The notes under the pieces were generated by a model that did no database searches, was not told where the DNA came from, and saw only the letters and a list, made by a program, of their open reading frames with translations. The translations under genes and the position numbers were made by a program. From Phymatolithon calcareum (Eukaryota > Rhodophyta > Florideophyceae > Hapalidiales), in assembly GCA_977006965.1 (NCBI GenBank), contig OZ345369.1:1922001-1986000 (forward strand): a stretch of 64,000 nt of DNA. Direction: 5' to 3'. How positions within the stretch are numbered: the stretch's first letter is position 1; each line of letters opens with the position of its first letter. Positions 42,301 to 51,013 of the stretch are shown in pieces.

Positions 42301-42727
42301 TACCACTATGTGTCGCCGCGATGCTCATGTTTCTTTGCGCAAGCATTTATGGCGTGAAACTGTTTGTGATTGCGGGGGTGGCGCACTTTTCGGTGGTGCG
42401 CAATTTCTTGGTGGCATAAGGTCTATTGAAAATGAAGATGACGAGGACCAGATACTTGCCAGCTATAGTCAAACGCTTATGGATGGGTTACTTTTTGGGG
42501 AGCGATGCCCCCGAGTGTTGCAGCAAATTATCTGTGCTCGTTTTTGCGCTCGCCTGCAAAATGGAAAGAATTTGCATACGTTGGAGGCTCTTGTTTCAGG
42601 GCATCCGAGACGCCGTTTGGAAGCGAAAGAAACATTGATGGGATGGTTGAAGAAGTGGAGAGATGAGAGAGACGTATGCCTAGTTAGCGAGTTCTTTTCT
42701 AAGCGGACAGAGTCCCCTTCCAATTAA
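39320..42727 (+). CDS. RPAP1: RNA polymerase II-associated protein 1 (RPAP1/MINIYO family)
   Basis: A 1135-residue single-exon protein. Near residues 60-75 it has the Arg-Pro-Gln-Pro-Ser-Gly-Phe-Pro segment, and at about 110-140 the helix Ala-Glu-Lys-Gln-Glu-Ala-Leu-Gln-Glu-Ile-Tyr-Ser-Arg-Leu-Ser-Pro-Glu-Ile-Ile-Glu typical of the RPAP1 N-terminal domain. Residues about 255-315 carry the family signature: Arg-Phe-Asp-Leu-Asn-Gly, then Gly-Leu-His-His-His-Gly, Ala-Gly-Tyr-Thr-Leu-Thr-Glu-Ile, Leu-Thr-Arg-Ser and Gln-Arg-Ala-Met-Ala. The rest is helical repeat. RPAP1 bridges Pol II and Mediator and supports Pol II assembly and nuclear import; the plant member MINIYO controls the onset of differentiation. 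It is shorter than human RPAP1 (about 1390) but complete at both ends. It converges on nicastrin across a 251-bp gap. Confidence 0.88.
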   Translation: MSLRAERDLDASQLEQDEQAFLQEHSIDIGAQSGTPSSVLLTPIQERVTSRRTRKKRFPARPQPSGFPQPLASEKAPSVFARTYVREKMPVEPAAHNQPATDADAQFEAMTEAEKQEALQEIYSRLSPEIIEFMKNRSKTKNKGSRSIRNAQLGATEKADEIMSVDMNIRPDPDENHPENMDVSVSGADALAAHIRKLQLESNHDVEAMEETSYLVNEGLPKEDEKLEWMRDVSNVTETQEEMEAAMQKCIEELGDIGRRRFDLNGNMLTPEQVQNLPTHLGLHHHGSNPSEAGYTLTEIILLTRSTVPTQRAMAYATFSRVVTVHRDLVAEPLVKSGALSLAFSNLKDASAPNLAAAVAELSAAEAVLKHCHDVGARELSHDVYFASLFYSPCAVRKAHPIVKSLQISDLVPSLITYAYMWFRNKQFDFSIRALYVARLVVQSCDVTSGKHLVSKTSSIQLYEMSNGNGNITTLVTFLACDVLAFYLLFAGWGELQGSDAASLHLDRNLKSIGGCMQFYLRLPTNISDEVHLVSAASLRVLRAALTFDNGVDLFRDRLSAICAVSFAHQHQSADENVSPSSIAATEAFLALESYVHALYSAANRENLKTETSSDSNETEEASDTTSNGQKNEALKAQIIALVPLARSVVHLFVECGFTSHQAAAGHFAGSVFSLHREPMSSDLIPGVLQVAKHASETVLTLSSGPVATSASTKKFEQVVSCAHAAGRMLTKCIVPEGLVGQICRNLVAATELEGECRLRQGQRFIRPAANATAEWLVKFAQLRPNREAVFRAVQLLPHVAEPQVIVELVFKCIVNPPLLEVLNSRMRRSIGQHAVDKLTPPTLAKLVNEQSSDVNEENEKGKTTLTTFADIVQWWLCASDTVEDGALVATTLLKADLLSPAGIYRALLYASPLAFVNGSMLSELALASGEKLFRDKNLAFHPHWNTCVSIYSAEKRPPLAENFYQLAARLVERGPFVCEDGKSNEDALASLILTTMCRRDAHVSLRKHLWRETVCDCGGGALFGGAQFLGGIRSIENEDDEDQILASYSQTLMDGLLFGERCPRVLQQIICARFCARLQNGKNLHTLEALVSGHPRRRLEAKETLMGWLKKWRDERDVCLVSEFFSKRTESPSN

Positions 42728-42978
42728 CTCACACATCAGCTCGTTAAGTGATGTAAAAATACCAAATCTGCAAGTTTTATCTTGCAGCTAACGAAAGTTC
42801 TTCTTTCTTAAGGGCGTTCTCGAGCGCTCTTGTCGGTTACCAATGACTCTGGATGACAGACTTGGAGAAATATGGATGGGGTAGTGAGAGAAGAAGGGAG
42901 ATCGCGTCAAAGGATGGAAGTAAGTTTAGTTCGCCTTTTGTTATCTAGTTACCGTAGACAATTGTTTGATAATTGCTA

Positions 42979-45369
42979 CTATACACCTGAGCCCATTACG
43001 GGAGCGCTGTCTACTGGCAATAGTCGCTCGTCTAATGCATCGTCAGGAGCTTTCAAGACAGATCGCTTGAAAAGCCACACAGCAAGAAGACAAGCAATTA
43101 ATGTTGAAAGGCCAGCAACTAAGATCACCGCTCCGAACACGTAAGTATCTTCGATCACATAGCACATTCCCAGAGACCTTTCCCAATCACTCTCCGTCCA
43201 TGCTGGCATGTCAGGCAAAGGGGTTGGCGTCGTTCGACCTACTTGGTTAACGGTGGGAGGAGAAGGAGGCGGAGACGGTGACGGGGTAATCACTGTATAA
43301 TTGGAGAGGGCGACATTATCGGGAACTAATCCCGTTCCGAACGCATTGTGGAAGTGCGACTCAGCGATAACACATGTCCCCTTCACGCAAAACGCTGTTC
43401 TGAAGTCCTCTGCAAACTCGTTATTAGCATTCTGGGGAATTTGTACCGATGCATTGCACTGATAGTTGGTGGTGCACGGGACCGCTAAGTCCGTCTTGAT
43501 TCGATTGTGATACGCCATGAACCTTTGGATGAATAACGCCTTGCCGTATCCACTCGCGTAGAAATTCTGCAGATGCCCGAGCGGGACATATACACCAGCA
43601 AAATTTGAGCGCACCACATTGCCGAAAATTGTGGTGTAATTCTTGTCGTAATCATCTCCGAGATACTCCTGCGCCAGACTACAATTCTTCTCCCTCCAAT
43701 TCGTCGTGAAGCAGTCGATTAAGCTGTCGATCAGTTCCGGCTCCTGTCTAACATCATGTTCAACTTCATAGCTAAGATCGATCACGGCCCGCGCCACGGA
43801 TGCGGCGGCGGCGTACAGAGGCTTCCTGGAATTCGCGACGATAAATGAGGCATTATCGTACGGAGAGTGGTAGTACTTGTTGGTGAAGTTGTGTTTAAAG
43901 TTTGTCACCGACAGTACTTCTGCATCAGGCCAATAAGACTGAAAACTTTGTGACGCGTCCATCGCATATCCACCACGAAAGCCGTCAAAGATAGAGACGA
44001 GATTGTCGGAACTGTTGAACGACTTCCTGAGCGCCTCCTCAACTGCACCACCGCTCGCATTCCCATGCAAGAAAAATGAGTAATCCACAGTCGGAACTGC
44101 GGCTGCCTGTTTAGAATTGACCAATCCCCCGAGATTGATAACGGAAAAGTTGGCATTCTCCAGAGTTTTGAACTTCATGCTCTGGTAGTACGGCTTGTTG
44201 CACTTGCCGTGCTTCGGATCAGGGTCTTCGCAAACGACATTCTTGACATCAGATAAGAAACGGGACGAGCCTGAGTAGCCCCACGACTGGGCGTTGAATG
44301 CAAAGTACATCGGGTGGCGTTTCATTGGAATATCGCCTCTTCGCTCTAACCGGCTGTAGTCTCCAACAGACTTAACAACGGCCATGAGGGAGGCAAGAGA
44401 CGCAATTTCCGCAGCAGCACCGTACGCTAGATCGTGAAATATCGCCGTCGAATCCATCGGGGCAGTGACCGCAACAACGGAAAGATTGGTGGAAGACCGC
44501 TCAAGGTATTTGAGTGAAGACCAGACGGAAAATCCGCCAACCGGTTTACAAGTCCTCTCGCGAAGGCAGTCTACTGATGTTGTGAGGCGGAGAGCATTCT
44601 TGCGGTCTGGTAAGGAGGAGACGTTGGCCTGAGGATCGACAGTTGGACATGCGGACATGCGACCATTAGACTCAACTTTGAAGCGCGGGGCGGTGGGTCG
44701 AGTCCATGGTCTTGTCGGAAAGCGCTTATCTCCTTCGCGGATGAGCCTGGCATCATCGGCGGATATGAAGAAAATATTAAATGGATAGCTGACAAACTGG
44801 AAACCTGTGTTTTTCTCGTTTTCCGGTCGCAGACTTTCGTCGGGGAGAGGGTGGTTGTACTTGGTGTTGGGGTACTTTCTGTCGCCAGAGTATCCAGCGG
44901 GTGGTGGCCAAGGAAAAGAGTCTTGCTGCAGATTGAGGTCGGAAAAAATTCTTCGCTCGAACACAATGACGGCAGCAACGTTATCTTGGAAATTAACCAA
45001 TTCCTTCAATACGCTTTCTGCTTGAAAGAAGAGATTTTCGCTAATCATTAGAACTCGCTTTTCCTGGTCTTTCGCGTTCAAAAATGTTTTGTATTCGTCT
45101 ATATTGTCGAATTCGAGCAAAGGAGCGACCCTCGTAGGGTTGTCGCACTGCGCGCAACCAATGGAACCCTTCTCGTTGAGAAGCAGGACACAAGGAAGCG
45201 CATCTTTGAAGCACATGCGCTGTGTCTGTTGTAACTTCTGAATTTTGGTCAATTTTTTCTCCGCAGAAGAATCACCGCCTGAGGATTCGACGGCTTGGGC
45301 CTGCAGCGCCAAACCTGTGAAAAGAAAGGAGCACTGCGCCAACAAAAACCAAGGCGCAAACCTCCGCAT
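42979..45369 (-). CDS. NCSTN: Nicastrin, gamma-secretase subunit
   Basis: A 796-residue type I membrane protein. Residues 1-26 form a signal peptide ending in Ala-Gln-Ala; residues about 744-767 are the single transmembrane helix, followed by a short cytosolic tail. The lumenal part has Cys-rich family segments (Gly-Cys-Ala-Gln-Cys-Asp-Asn-Pro-Thr) and the aminopeptidase-like fold: Val-Val-Ala-Val-Thr-Ala-Pro-Met-Asp-Ser-Thr-Ala, and Gln-Ser-Trp-Gly-Tyr-Ser-Gly-Ser-Ser-Arg, which corresponds to the DYIGSSR block of human nicastrin. At the position of human Glu333 I read Gln, while the Tyr of the block is kept. Several N-glycosylation sequons (Asn-Phe-Thr, Asn-Ala-Ser, Asn-Tyr-Thr) occur. Nicastrin gates substrate entry to presenilin in intramembrane proteolysis. 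The next gene on the same strand (DUF726) ends 366 bp upstream of this start. Confidence 0.93.
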   Translation of the reverse strand: MRRFAPWFLLAQCSFLFTGLALQAQAVESSGGDSSAEKKLTKIQKLQQTQRMCFKDALPCVLLLNEKGSIGCAQCDNPTRVAPLLEFDNIDEYKTFLNAKDQEKRVLMISENLFFQAESVLKELVNFQDNVAAVIVFERRIFSDLNLQQDSFPWPPPAGYSGDRKYPNTKYNHPLPDESLRPENEKNTGFQFVSYPFNIFFISADDARLIREGDKRFPTRPWTRPTAPRFKVESNGRMSACPTVDPQANVSSLPDRKNALRLTTSVDCLRERTCKPVGGFSVWSSLKYLERSSTNLSVVAVTAPMDSTAIFHDLAYGAAAEIASLASLMAVVKSVGDYSRLERRGDIPMKRHPMYFAFNAQSWGYSGSSRFLSDVKNVVCEDPDPKHGKCNKPYYQSMKFKTLENANFSVINLGGLVNSKQAAAVPTVDYSFFLHGNASGGAVEEALRKSFNSSDNLVSIFDGFRGGYAMDASQSFQSYWPDAEVLSVTNFKHNFTNKYYHSPYDNASFIVANSRKPLYAAAASVARAVIDLSYEVEHDVRQEPELIDSLIDCFTTNWREKNCSLAQEYLGDDYDKNYTTIFGNVVRSNFAGVYVPLGHLQNFYASGYGKALFIQRFMAYHNRIKTDLAVPCTTNYQCNASVQIPQNANNEFAEDFRTAFCVKGTCVIAESHFHNAFGTGLVPDNVALSNYTVITPSPSPPPSPPTVNQVGRTTPTPLPDMPAWTESDWERSLGMCYVIEDTYVFGAVILVAGLSTLIACLLAVWLFKRSVLKAPDDALDERLLPVDSAPVMGSGV

Positions 45370-45735
45370 TACTAACAGATGCGTCGCGCGACGGCGGGAA
45401 GCTCAAGGAGACACGCGTGGTCCACTCTGCAACATGGGCAGTCCCGTATTGTGGGAACGGAATTGGACCACTTTGTGAGCAGCTACAGTAATTGTCGTGG
45501 CGCATGAGCCCCATTACGTCGCTCCTGGACAAAGTGCATGCGTGGTCAGTTCCTGCATTATAGCATCGGTTTAGAAAACGTTCTAACCTTAAATGAAATC
45601 ATTTTTTACAAAAAGTCACTTTGCGTCCTTTTACACACCAAAAATGACAATTTCGTCCGCATTTTATTACTATCATACACAGCTTCACGTACAACTGCTA
45701 CACAAAAAAGAGGCACGTATGGAGACCGTTGCTGG
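45370..45735. other. Spacer between tandem minus-strand genes
   Basis: 366 bp containing the nicastrin upstream region and the DUF726-gene 3' end. No further gene is seen. Confidence 0.5.
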
Positions 45736-48700
45736 TCATTGGGATGCCTTTGTTTCCTTTGCCGGTGCGGGCAGGGCAAGGACATTCTCTTCCGGTGCCG
45801 TCAAGGCGAGCAAATTCTTCTCTTCCTTTGCCTCCATTTCGCGACGTTCGCGCATAGTACAAAGGGAGGATCTCGGAACTTCAAGGTGAAGCTCTTCGCT
45901 ACTGCTACCGTCCTTCATTTTCTCGCTCGCCTTGACAATTACATTTCCATTACTGTCCACTTCCACAGATATAAGGAACCTGGCCTCGCTTCGTGGTCGA
46001 CGGGAACTCCACGATATTTCCATCTCACCCAGCATTTTCGGATATTTGCGCTCTTGGCGAAGCGGGTTTATCGGCAGATATTTTCTCTTCTTTTCAAACT
46101 CAAAAACTCGAACCGTCATGCCCTTTTGATCCATGCAGCAATTGGTGAACCAGGCAGTCACGGGTGCCACAGGTATGTCTGTGTCTTGGACAATGAAGGG
46201 ATGTATCCGACATCCAGCAATCTCCACTCCAATACCGAGCACGACTTTCTTTCCCATCTCAATATCGATAGCTTGGTCTGCATACCCTCGTTCTTGTAAT
46301 TGTCGCTCTTGCTCTTCCCATATTTGCCTTTGCAATTCCCAGTCAAAATCCTGCCCAGAAATAGAATCAGCACCACCGGTGGTTGTAGATGCATCATCCG
46401 CATCGCCTTTGTGTGAAACAAAACCATCATCATCGTCTTCATCGTTCTGGCTGTCCCATACGGTAGGAATTTCACGTTTGCTTTCTTGAACGATCGCATC
46501 AGTGGCCAGTGCGCTCGAGGTGACCGGCGCGCCTGATGAACTCCCTGGGGTGTCGAAAGTATCATTCATAGTACGACGGGAGACAGGGGCATCGGAAAAT
46601 TCAAAATCGATGTAGGTACCAGACTGAATAGCAACCTCAGACCTGACATCATCGTTCACTGCATTGATGCCCACATCCTTTGTATCCGTATTGTGATTGT
46701 CAAGGTGTGCATCCGTCACATTCGTCGCCTCGGAGATCTCCTTCTTGTTAATCCCAGATTTCTTAGAACTGCTCCATGCCCCCCACCGACGCCAACTCTT
46801 AGACTTCTTCTTCTCTTTATCTGCTCTTTTTTCCATTGCTCTTCGCGATGGCATGTCCTCCATGTGCACTCCCGTCGACATCCAAAACGAGTCATCCTCC
46901 ATTCCAGGCGCGCGCTTCGGGGTAGGATGCTCCAATTGATTTCGATTAGACAGAGCGCTTCCCGTGCTATTGTCTTGCTTGGCGGAGCCTCGATCGCTAT
47001 TTCGAGAAATTTTTGCAGGAGGAAGTGATATATACCCTCTGCCCACCCCCATCGTTTGCATCGCTCTGGGAATGCAGTCCTTTAGTTCTTTGTGCCCCTC
47101 CATGCCCATGTAGGACATGTTGAGATTTTCAATACCATCAAGCTCGATTGCACGCAGCCCGGCCACATACAGGCCGTGACCGCATCCTCGGTGGAAGAAC
47201 GCGAGAGCCCAGTCCATATGGCCATAGCCGCTCACAATTCTTCCCGCAACGACAGGTTGAATTTTCTTCCATCGCTCAGGGTCCGCAGTAACGGGAGCGC
47301 TCATTAAAAATACGTTGTCAACAATACCAAGTGCGCCGCGCGACGCAAGCGACTCGAGGCACTTGAAAATAACACGAGCGCCTATAGAGTAGCCGAACAA
47401 AGTTACGGGACGATGCCCGTAACTGCGTCCCACGAGAACATCAGCCAGGTCTTCACCCGCTGTATTGGCCAGAGAGACAAGTACCGACCATGGGTTATCA
47501 ATGTAATCTAGGCAGGAGAGGACAGTGAGGGGGAGCGCGAATGCAAAAGCAACCGCCCCGGCGACCGATGACGCCGCAGCCACTGCGTGGGGATATGCAT
47601 TTTGAACAGTCGTGACAGTTGCTTTTGACGCCCAGAATTTTGCAAATGCAAGCCCCATCTCGAAGAGACGGCGCGACTCCCAACGCAAAGCTATATGCTG
47701 TGAACAGGGAAGTTCACTCTTAAGGGCATCCTCAAACTGGTGGAGGGCTGCGCCATAACCTCGTTCAGTAAGCCAAGCGGGTACGCAAATGCAGATGTGG
47801 AGACTCGGGATCTGCCCCGCCGCCTCAAGACCTTGCGATCCCACAATAACTTTTGGTCGTTTCTTCGACTTGCTCTTTTTCTTCTTCTTCGTCTTCTTTC
47901 CCTTTGCAGACGAACCGTCCGTCTCGCTATCGGTATCTTCGTCTTCTGATGTTACCGCACTATTCTCATGCTCTATTTTGGGCAGCCGACGAGTGTTTTT
48001 CACCTCCTTCTCCTCCACAGGAAGCTGCAAGTCAGAAGGCTCTGAAGCAGGCACAGGCATCATCGCGAACTCGTCAATTGAACGTTGCGACTCTAAGTTA
48101 GACGCAGGCTTTACGTCTTCAAGCGTTAATAGAGTTTCAGGTGGGGGCAGGCCAACAATGAGCTCGGTGGACACCTGTTCGCCATGTTCCTTGATAAGTA
48201 GCTTTTCTTGATTATGCTGTTGTTTCAAAAGCTTCTGTGCCTCCTTTTTGGCGCGGCGCTCTTTCTCCCGGATTACACGGGAATCACCTGGACGCTCAAA
48301 GTCAAACTCCTCAAGTCTGGATAATGTTCTTTTCCGAGCCTTACCTTGCGTAACACCAACTCCAGCGGCGCCAAACAGACTACCCACAACTGCACCAGAC
48401 GCCACGCTTCCACTGGCAGCAAGACCGGCCGCACTAGCAACGCCGACACCAGCAAGCGCGGAGAGAAGAGCGGGGGCAATAATGCCACCAGTGACACCAA
48501 AAAGAATACCGCCGACGAGAGTAATTCCACCGACTTTCATCATGCGCTTCATCTTTTGCTTCTTTCGTCTGCGTTCTGCAAGAATTTCGGCGACCGTTTT
48601 CGGAGCACTGGGCACAGCTAGATCTCCTTCTTCCACAAAACCGTCCGTGACGTCCACCTCAGTGCGACTGCAAAGCTCGATGGCAATCGCGAGCTCCACA

Positions 48701-49776
48701 GCTGCAACTTGATTCCAACTCACACCAAACACGTCAGAGACCGCCCACAGAAAAGCGCGTGAACGAGCGTCATATATTCCACCAGCGACGGAAAGGGCGA
48801 GTAGAGCCTGAACGGCTCGGAAGCGCGTGGCCTCGTCACCAACGAGCTCAACGCATTGAGAAACTACAGTGTCGCGGGTCTCATTCGCAGGCGAAAGCTG
48901 AAATAATGCGGTCTGTTGGCCCTCTGAAAGCCGGAGTGCAGTGAGAATCGTTGCTAATTGGGAGCGCGCAAATGCCAAGCCGTTGAGGTCAGTCGAATGC
49001 TGGCGAAGGAGCAGGACAGTGAGTGCTCCTACGGCGTAGCATTGAACTGGATCCAGAGTGTCGAAACCTGCAATGGGTGAATCTATGTCGCGCATCGAAG
49101 GCACAACTTGGCCAGCACTTCCATGGTGGGACGGTAGCGTTGAGTCCGAGACCGTAAAATCTTGAAGAAGCGTGCGATCACTAGAAGCTGGTGCCACATC
49201 AGAGACTGAATTTGCCTCCACGAGATGTGCATCGTCGTCACTATCGGCAATCGAAAATTGAATGAGCGCTGGTGTTATGCCCGATGTTGCTGTCGTCGGC
49301 GGTTTTTCCTCCACTTGCACCGGCGTACACGCTTGACCCGTAATTATCATATCCGCATTGAACGCCATGTCCGTCTTCGCTGGCAATGAAATTGTTGGGC
49401 CTATTCCCATCGACATGTTTCGATTTGTCGTAGTTCTCGCTTGAAGCGCTGGGTCGAACTTCGGCGGCGCATCACGGAGTTCGCTTCGGTCGCCGTGGCT
49501 ACCTACTATTGAAAATTGTACGCTCGCTGGTGAGATATCCGGTTCTGTCGGAGCGGACAATGTTGTCTCCGTATGTACCGGTATGCTCCCATTCGCAGTT
49601 TTTTTCGCTTCAAGAGCGGCTTCCGACTTTAGGCGTGAACGCCGGGGACGGTTAGAGATAATTGGAGGTGGGGCCTCTGCAAATGCGCCCCATTCGTCAA
49701 AGTCAAAGTCATCGGGAGCTTCCACGGCCTGCGCACCAGAAGACGCAACGGGAGGAGGCGTACGCGAACGCTGCAT
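45736..49776 (-). CDS. DUF726/TMCO4-family protein fused to an Hsp70 substrate-binding domain
   Basis: A 1346-residue single-exon protein from the first ATG at 49776 (the frame extends to 50037 without ATG). Residues 22-32 read Asp-Asp-Phe-Asp-Phe-Asp-Glu-Trp-Gly-Ala-Phe, like an adaptin-ear or AP-1 accessory motif. After a disordered region comes the DUF726 part: a glycine/alanine-rich hydrophobic stretch at about 416-475, a Lys-rich acidic linker, then an alpha/beta-hydrolase-like core with Ile-Cys-Ile-Cys-Val-Pro-Ala-Trp-Leu and nucleophile elbow Phe-Gly-Tyr-Ser797-Ile-Gly-Ala-Arg, and Met-Asp-Trp-Ala-Leu-Ala-Phe-Phe. Residues about 1178-1287 match the Hsp70 substrate-binding beta-sandwich: Leu-Gly-Ile-Gly-Val-Glu-Ile-Ala-Gly, Thr-Asp-Ile-Pro-Val, Thr-Val-Arg-Val-Phe-Glu-Phe-Glu, Leu-Gly-Glu-Met-Glu-Ile, Val-Asp-Ser-Asn-Gly-Asn-Val-Ile-Val-Lys-Ala. 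There is no Hsp70 ATPase domain. DUF726 proteins (human TMCO4, yeast Mil1) are putative lipases of the secretory pathway; the chaperone-like tail is unexpected. Confidence 0.85.
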   Translation of the reverse strand: MQRSRTPPPVASSGAQAVEAPDDFDFDEWGAFAEAPPPIISNRPRRSRLKSEAALEAKKTANGSIPVHTETTLSAPTEPDISPASVQFSIVGSHGDRSELRDAPPKFDPALQARTTTNRNMSMGIGPTISLPAKTDMAFNADMIITGQACTPVQVEEKPPTTATSGITPALIQFSIADSDDDAHLVEANSVSDVAPASSDRTLLQDFTVSDSTLPSHHGSAGQVVPSMRDIDSPIAGFDTLDPVQCYAVGALTVLLLRQHSTDLNGLAFARSQLATILTALRLSEGQQTALFQLSPANETRDTVVSQCVELVGDEATRFRAVQALLALSVAGGIYDARSRAFLWAVSDVFGVSWNQVAAVELAIAIELCSRTEVDVTDGFVEEGDLAVPSAPKTVAEILAERRRKKQKMKRMMKVGGITLVGGILFGVTGGIIAPALLSALAGVGVASAAGLAASGSVASGAVVGSLFGAAGVGVTQGKARKRTLSRLEEFDFERPGDSRVIREKERRAKKEAQKLLKQQHNQEKLLIKEHGEQVSTELIVGLPPPETLLTLEDVKPASNLESQRSIDEFAMMPVPASEPSDLQLPVEEKEVKNTRRLPKIEHENSAVTSEDEDTDSETDGSSAKGKKTKKKKKSKSKKRPKVIVGSQGLEAAGQIPSLHICICVPAWLTERGYGAALHQFEDALKSELPCSQHIALRWESRRLFEMGLAFAKFWASKATVTTVQNAYPHAVAAASSVAGAVAFAFALPLTVLSCLDYIDNPWSVLVSLANTAGEDLADVLVGRSYGHRPVTLFGYSIGARVIFKCLESLASRGALGIVDNVFLMSAPVTADPERWKKIQPVVAGRIVSGYGHMDWALAFFHRGCGHGLYVAGLRAIELDGIENLNMSYMGMEGHKELKDCIPRAMQTMGVGRGYISLPPAKISRNSDRGSAKQDNSTGSALSNRNQLEHPTPKRAPGMEDDSFWMSTGVHMEDMPSRRAMEKRADKEKKKSKSWRRWGAWSSSKKSGINKKEISEATNVTDAHLDNHNTDTKDVGINAVNDDVRSEVAIQSGTYIDFEFSDAPVSRRTMNDTFDTPGSSSGAPVTSSALATDAIVQESKREIPTVWDSQNDEDDDDGFVSHKGDADDASTTTGGADSISGQDFDWELQRQIWEEQERQLQERGYADQAIDIEMGKKVVLGIGVEIAGCRIHPFIVQDTDIPVAPVTAWFTNCCMDQKGMTVRVFEFEKKRKYLPINPLRQERKYPKMLGEMEISWSSRRPRSEARFLISVEVDSNGNVIVKASEKMKDGSSSEELHLEVPRSSLCTMRERREMEAKEEKNLLALTAPEENVLALPAPAKETKASQ

Positions 49777-51013
49777 TTGAGATTGAATCACGCACGGAAC
49801 ATTGCGGTCTGAACCGCGGACAACCGCGGGGATGCCTAGTGGATGCACTGGGTTGCGGAGGAACACCGCTCGACGTTGGCAACCCGGTCCAGGACAAGGT
49901 TTGCGGTGTCGAGTTGGAGGGTGGGGGTTGACGTCGTTAAGGTTGGAATGGGTCGGGAACGTTGGCGAATGATTGACGTCAGTGGGTGCGGAAGTGAAGG
50001 AAGAGAAATGGCAGGGCGTCGAACCAAAATAATGCAAAACGAAGGATTGAAAAGGAGCACGTGAAGATGTTTTGCAAAATTAAAAATTTTGCTCTCTGGG
50101 GCAGTCGTACAGTAAAGAGTGCGAATGTTAACTTTTCCTCGTCTGCAGCAAGAAGTACAGCAAGGCAGATGTATGATATCACTACTGTACCGACAACGAC
50201 CTCGTTTCGAGCCCAAATTTTAACTTTTTAAAGTTTTTCAAACTTCACATGAAAATTCTCACAATTTGCCACGTGGCCCTGGCAGTGATCTGTTTCTGCT
50301 GACAGTCCGAACACAGTAGAGCTCTGTGGGAGGGACCTTGAGACTCTCAAGGTCTCAAGTTCAGAGTGTACTGTACTGTTTGAGCACTGAGGTCAACCAG
50401 AAAATTTTTGTGCGGCCATGTTGACGTGTCAACAGTTCGACGGGCAAAAATTAGATTTTTTCGATGGAACTTCAAAACTTTGATGTACTGTAGACGTGAA
50501 ATTTATCGCACAATTCTGAGTGTAAGCATCGGTTTGCAATGCAATTCAAGTATTTTGATTAAACAGCCTGTCTCACAGTTGACATATCAACCACGCAGTT
50601 TATCAAATTCTTGGTACGGTCAAGGCGACGCCATTTCTATGGAAAATCATGGGCGAGACAAGATGCGCCGGAATCATAGCACCATGCATATCATATGTAG
50701 TATATTATGCAGAGTGCTATGTTGCCGCATATGCAAAAAGCGCGGGAAACCAAAAGATCGCTTCGTACCCACTATTTTGAGGGTAATTGATTTGTCGACA
50801 ATCTCGCCCATAGGCGCATCTGACTGCAGCAAACCGCCGCTGAAGTCCACCCTCAGTGCAGGTAGCACAGCCGTGACTGACTCAAGAGCCTCAGTGCACC
50901 CCACTCTCTTCTAAAATCATTCAATCTACCGACATCCACCCCCCTCGGCATTGGCCTGTGCAACGCTTCTTAAAGGAAGCGTTTCCACATATAGCTTTCT
51001 TATTTTCACGACA
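49777..51013. other. Divergent promoter region between DUF726 and RB genes
   Basis: 1.24 kb between the divergent starts. Both neighbouring frames stay open some way into it without an ATG (to 50037 on the minus side, to 50951 on the plus side), so 5' exons or long leaders are possible. The centre has no recognisable gene or transposon end. Confidence 0.45.
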
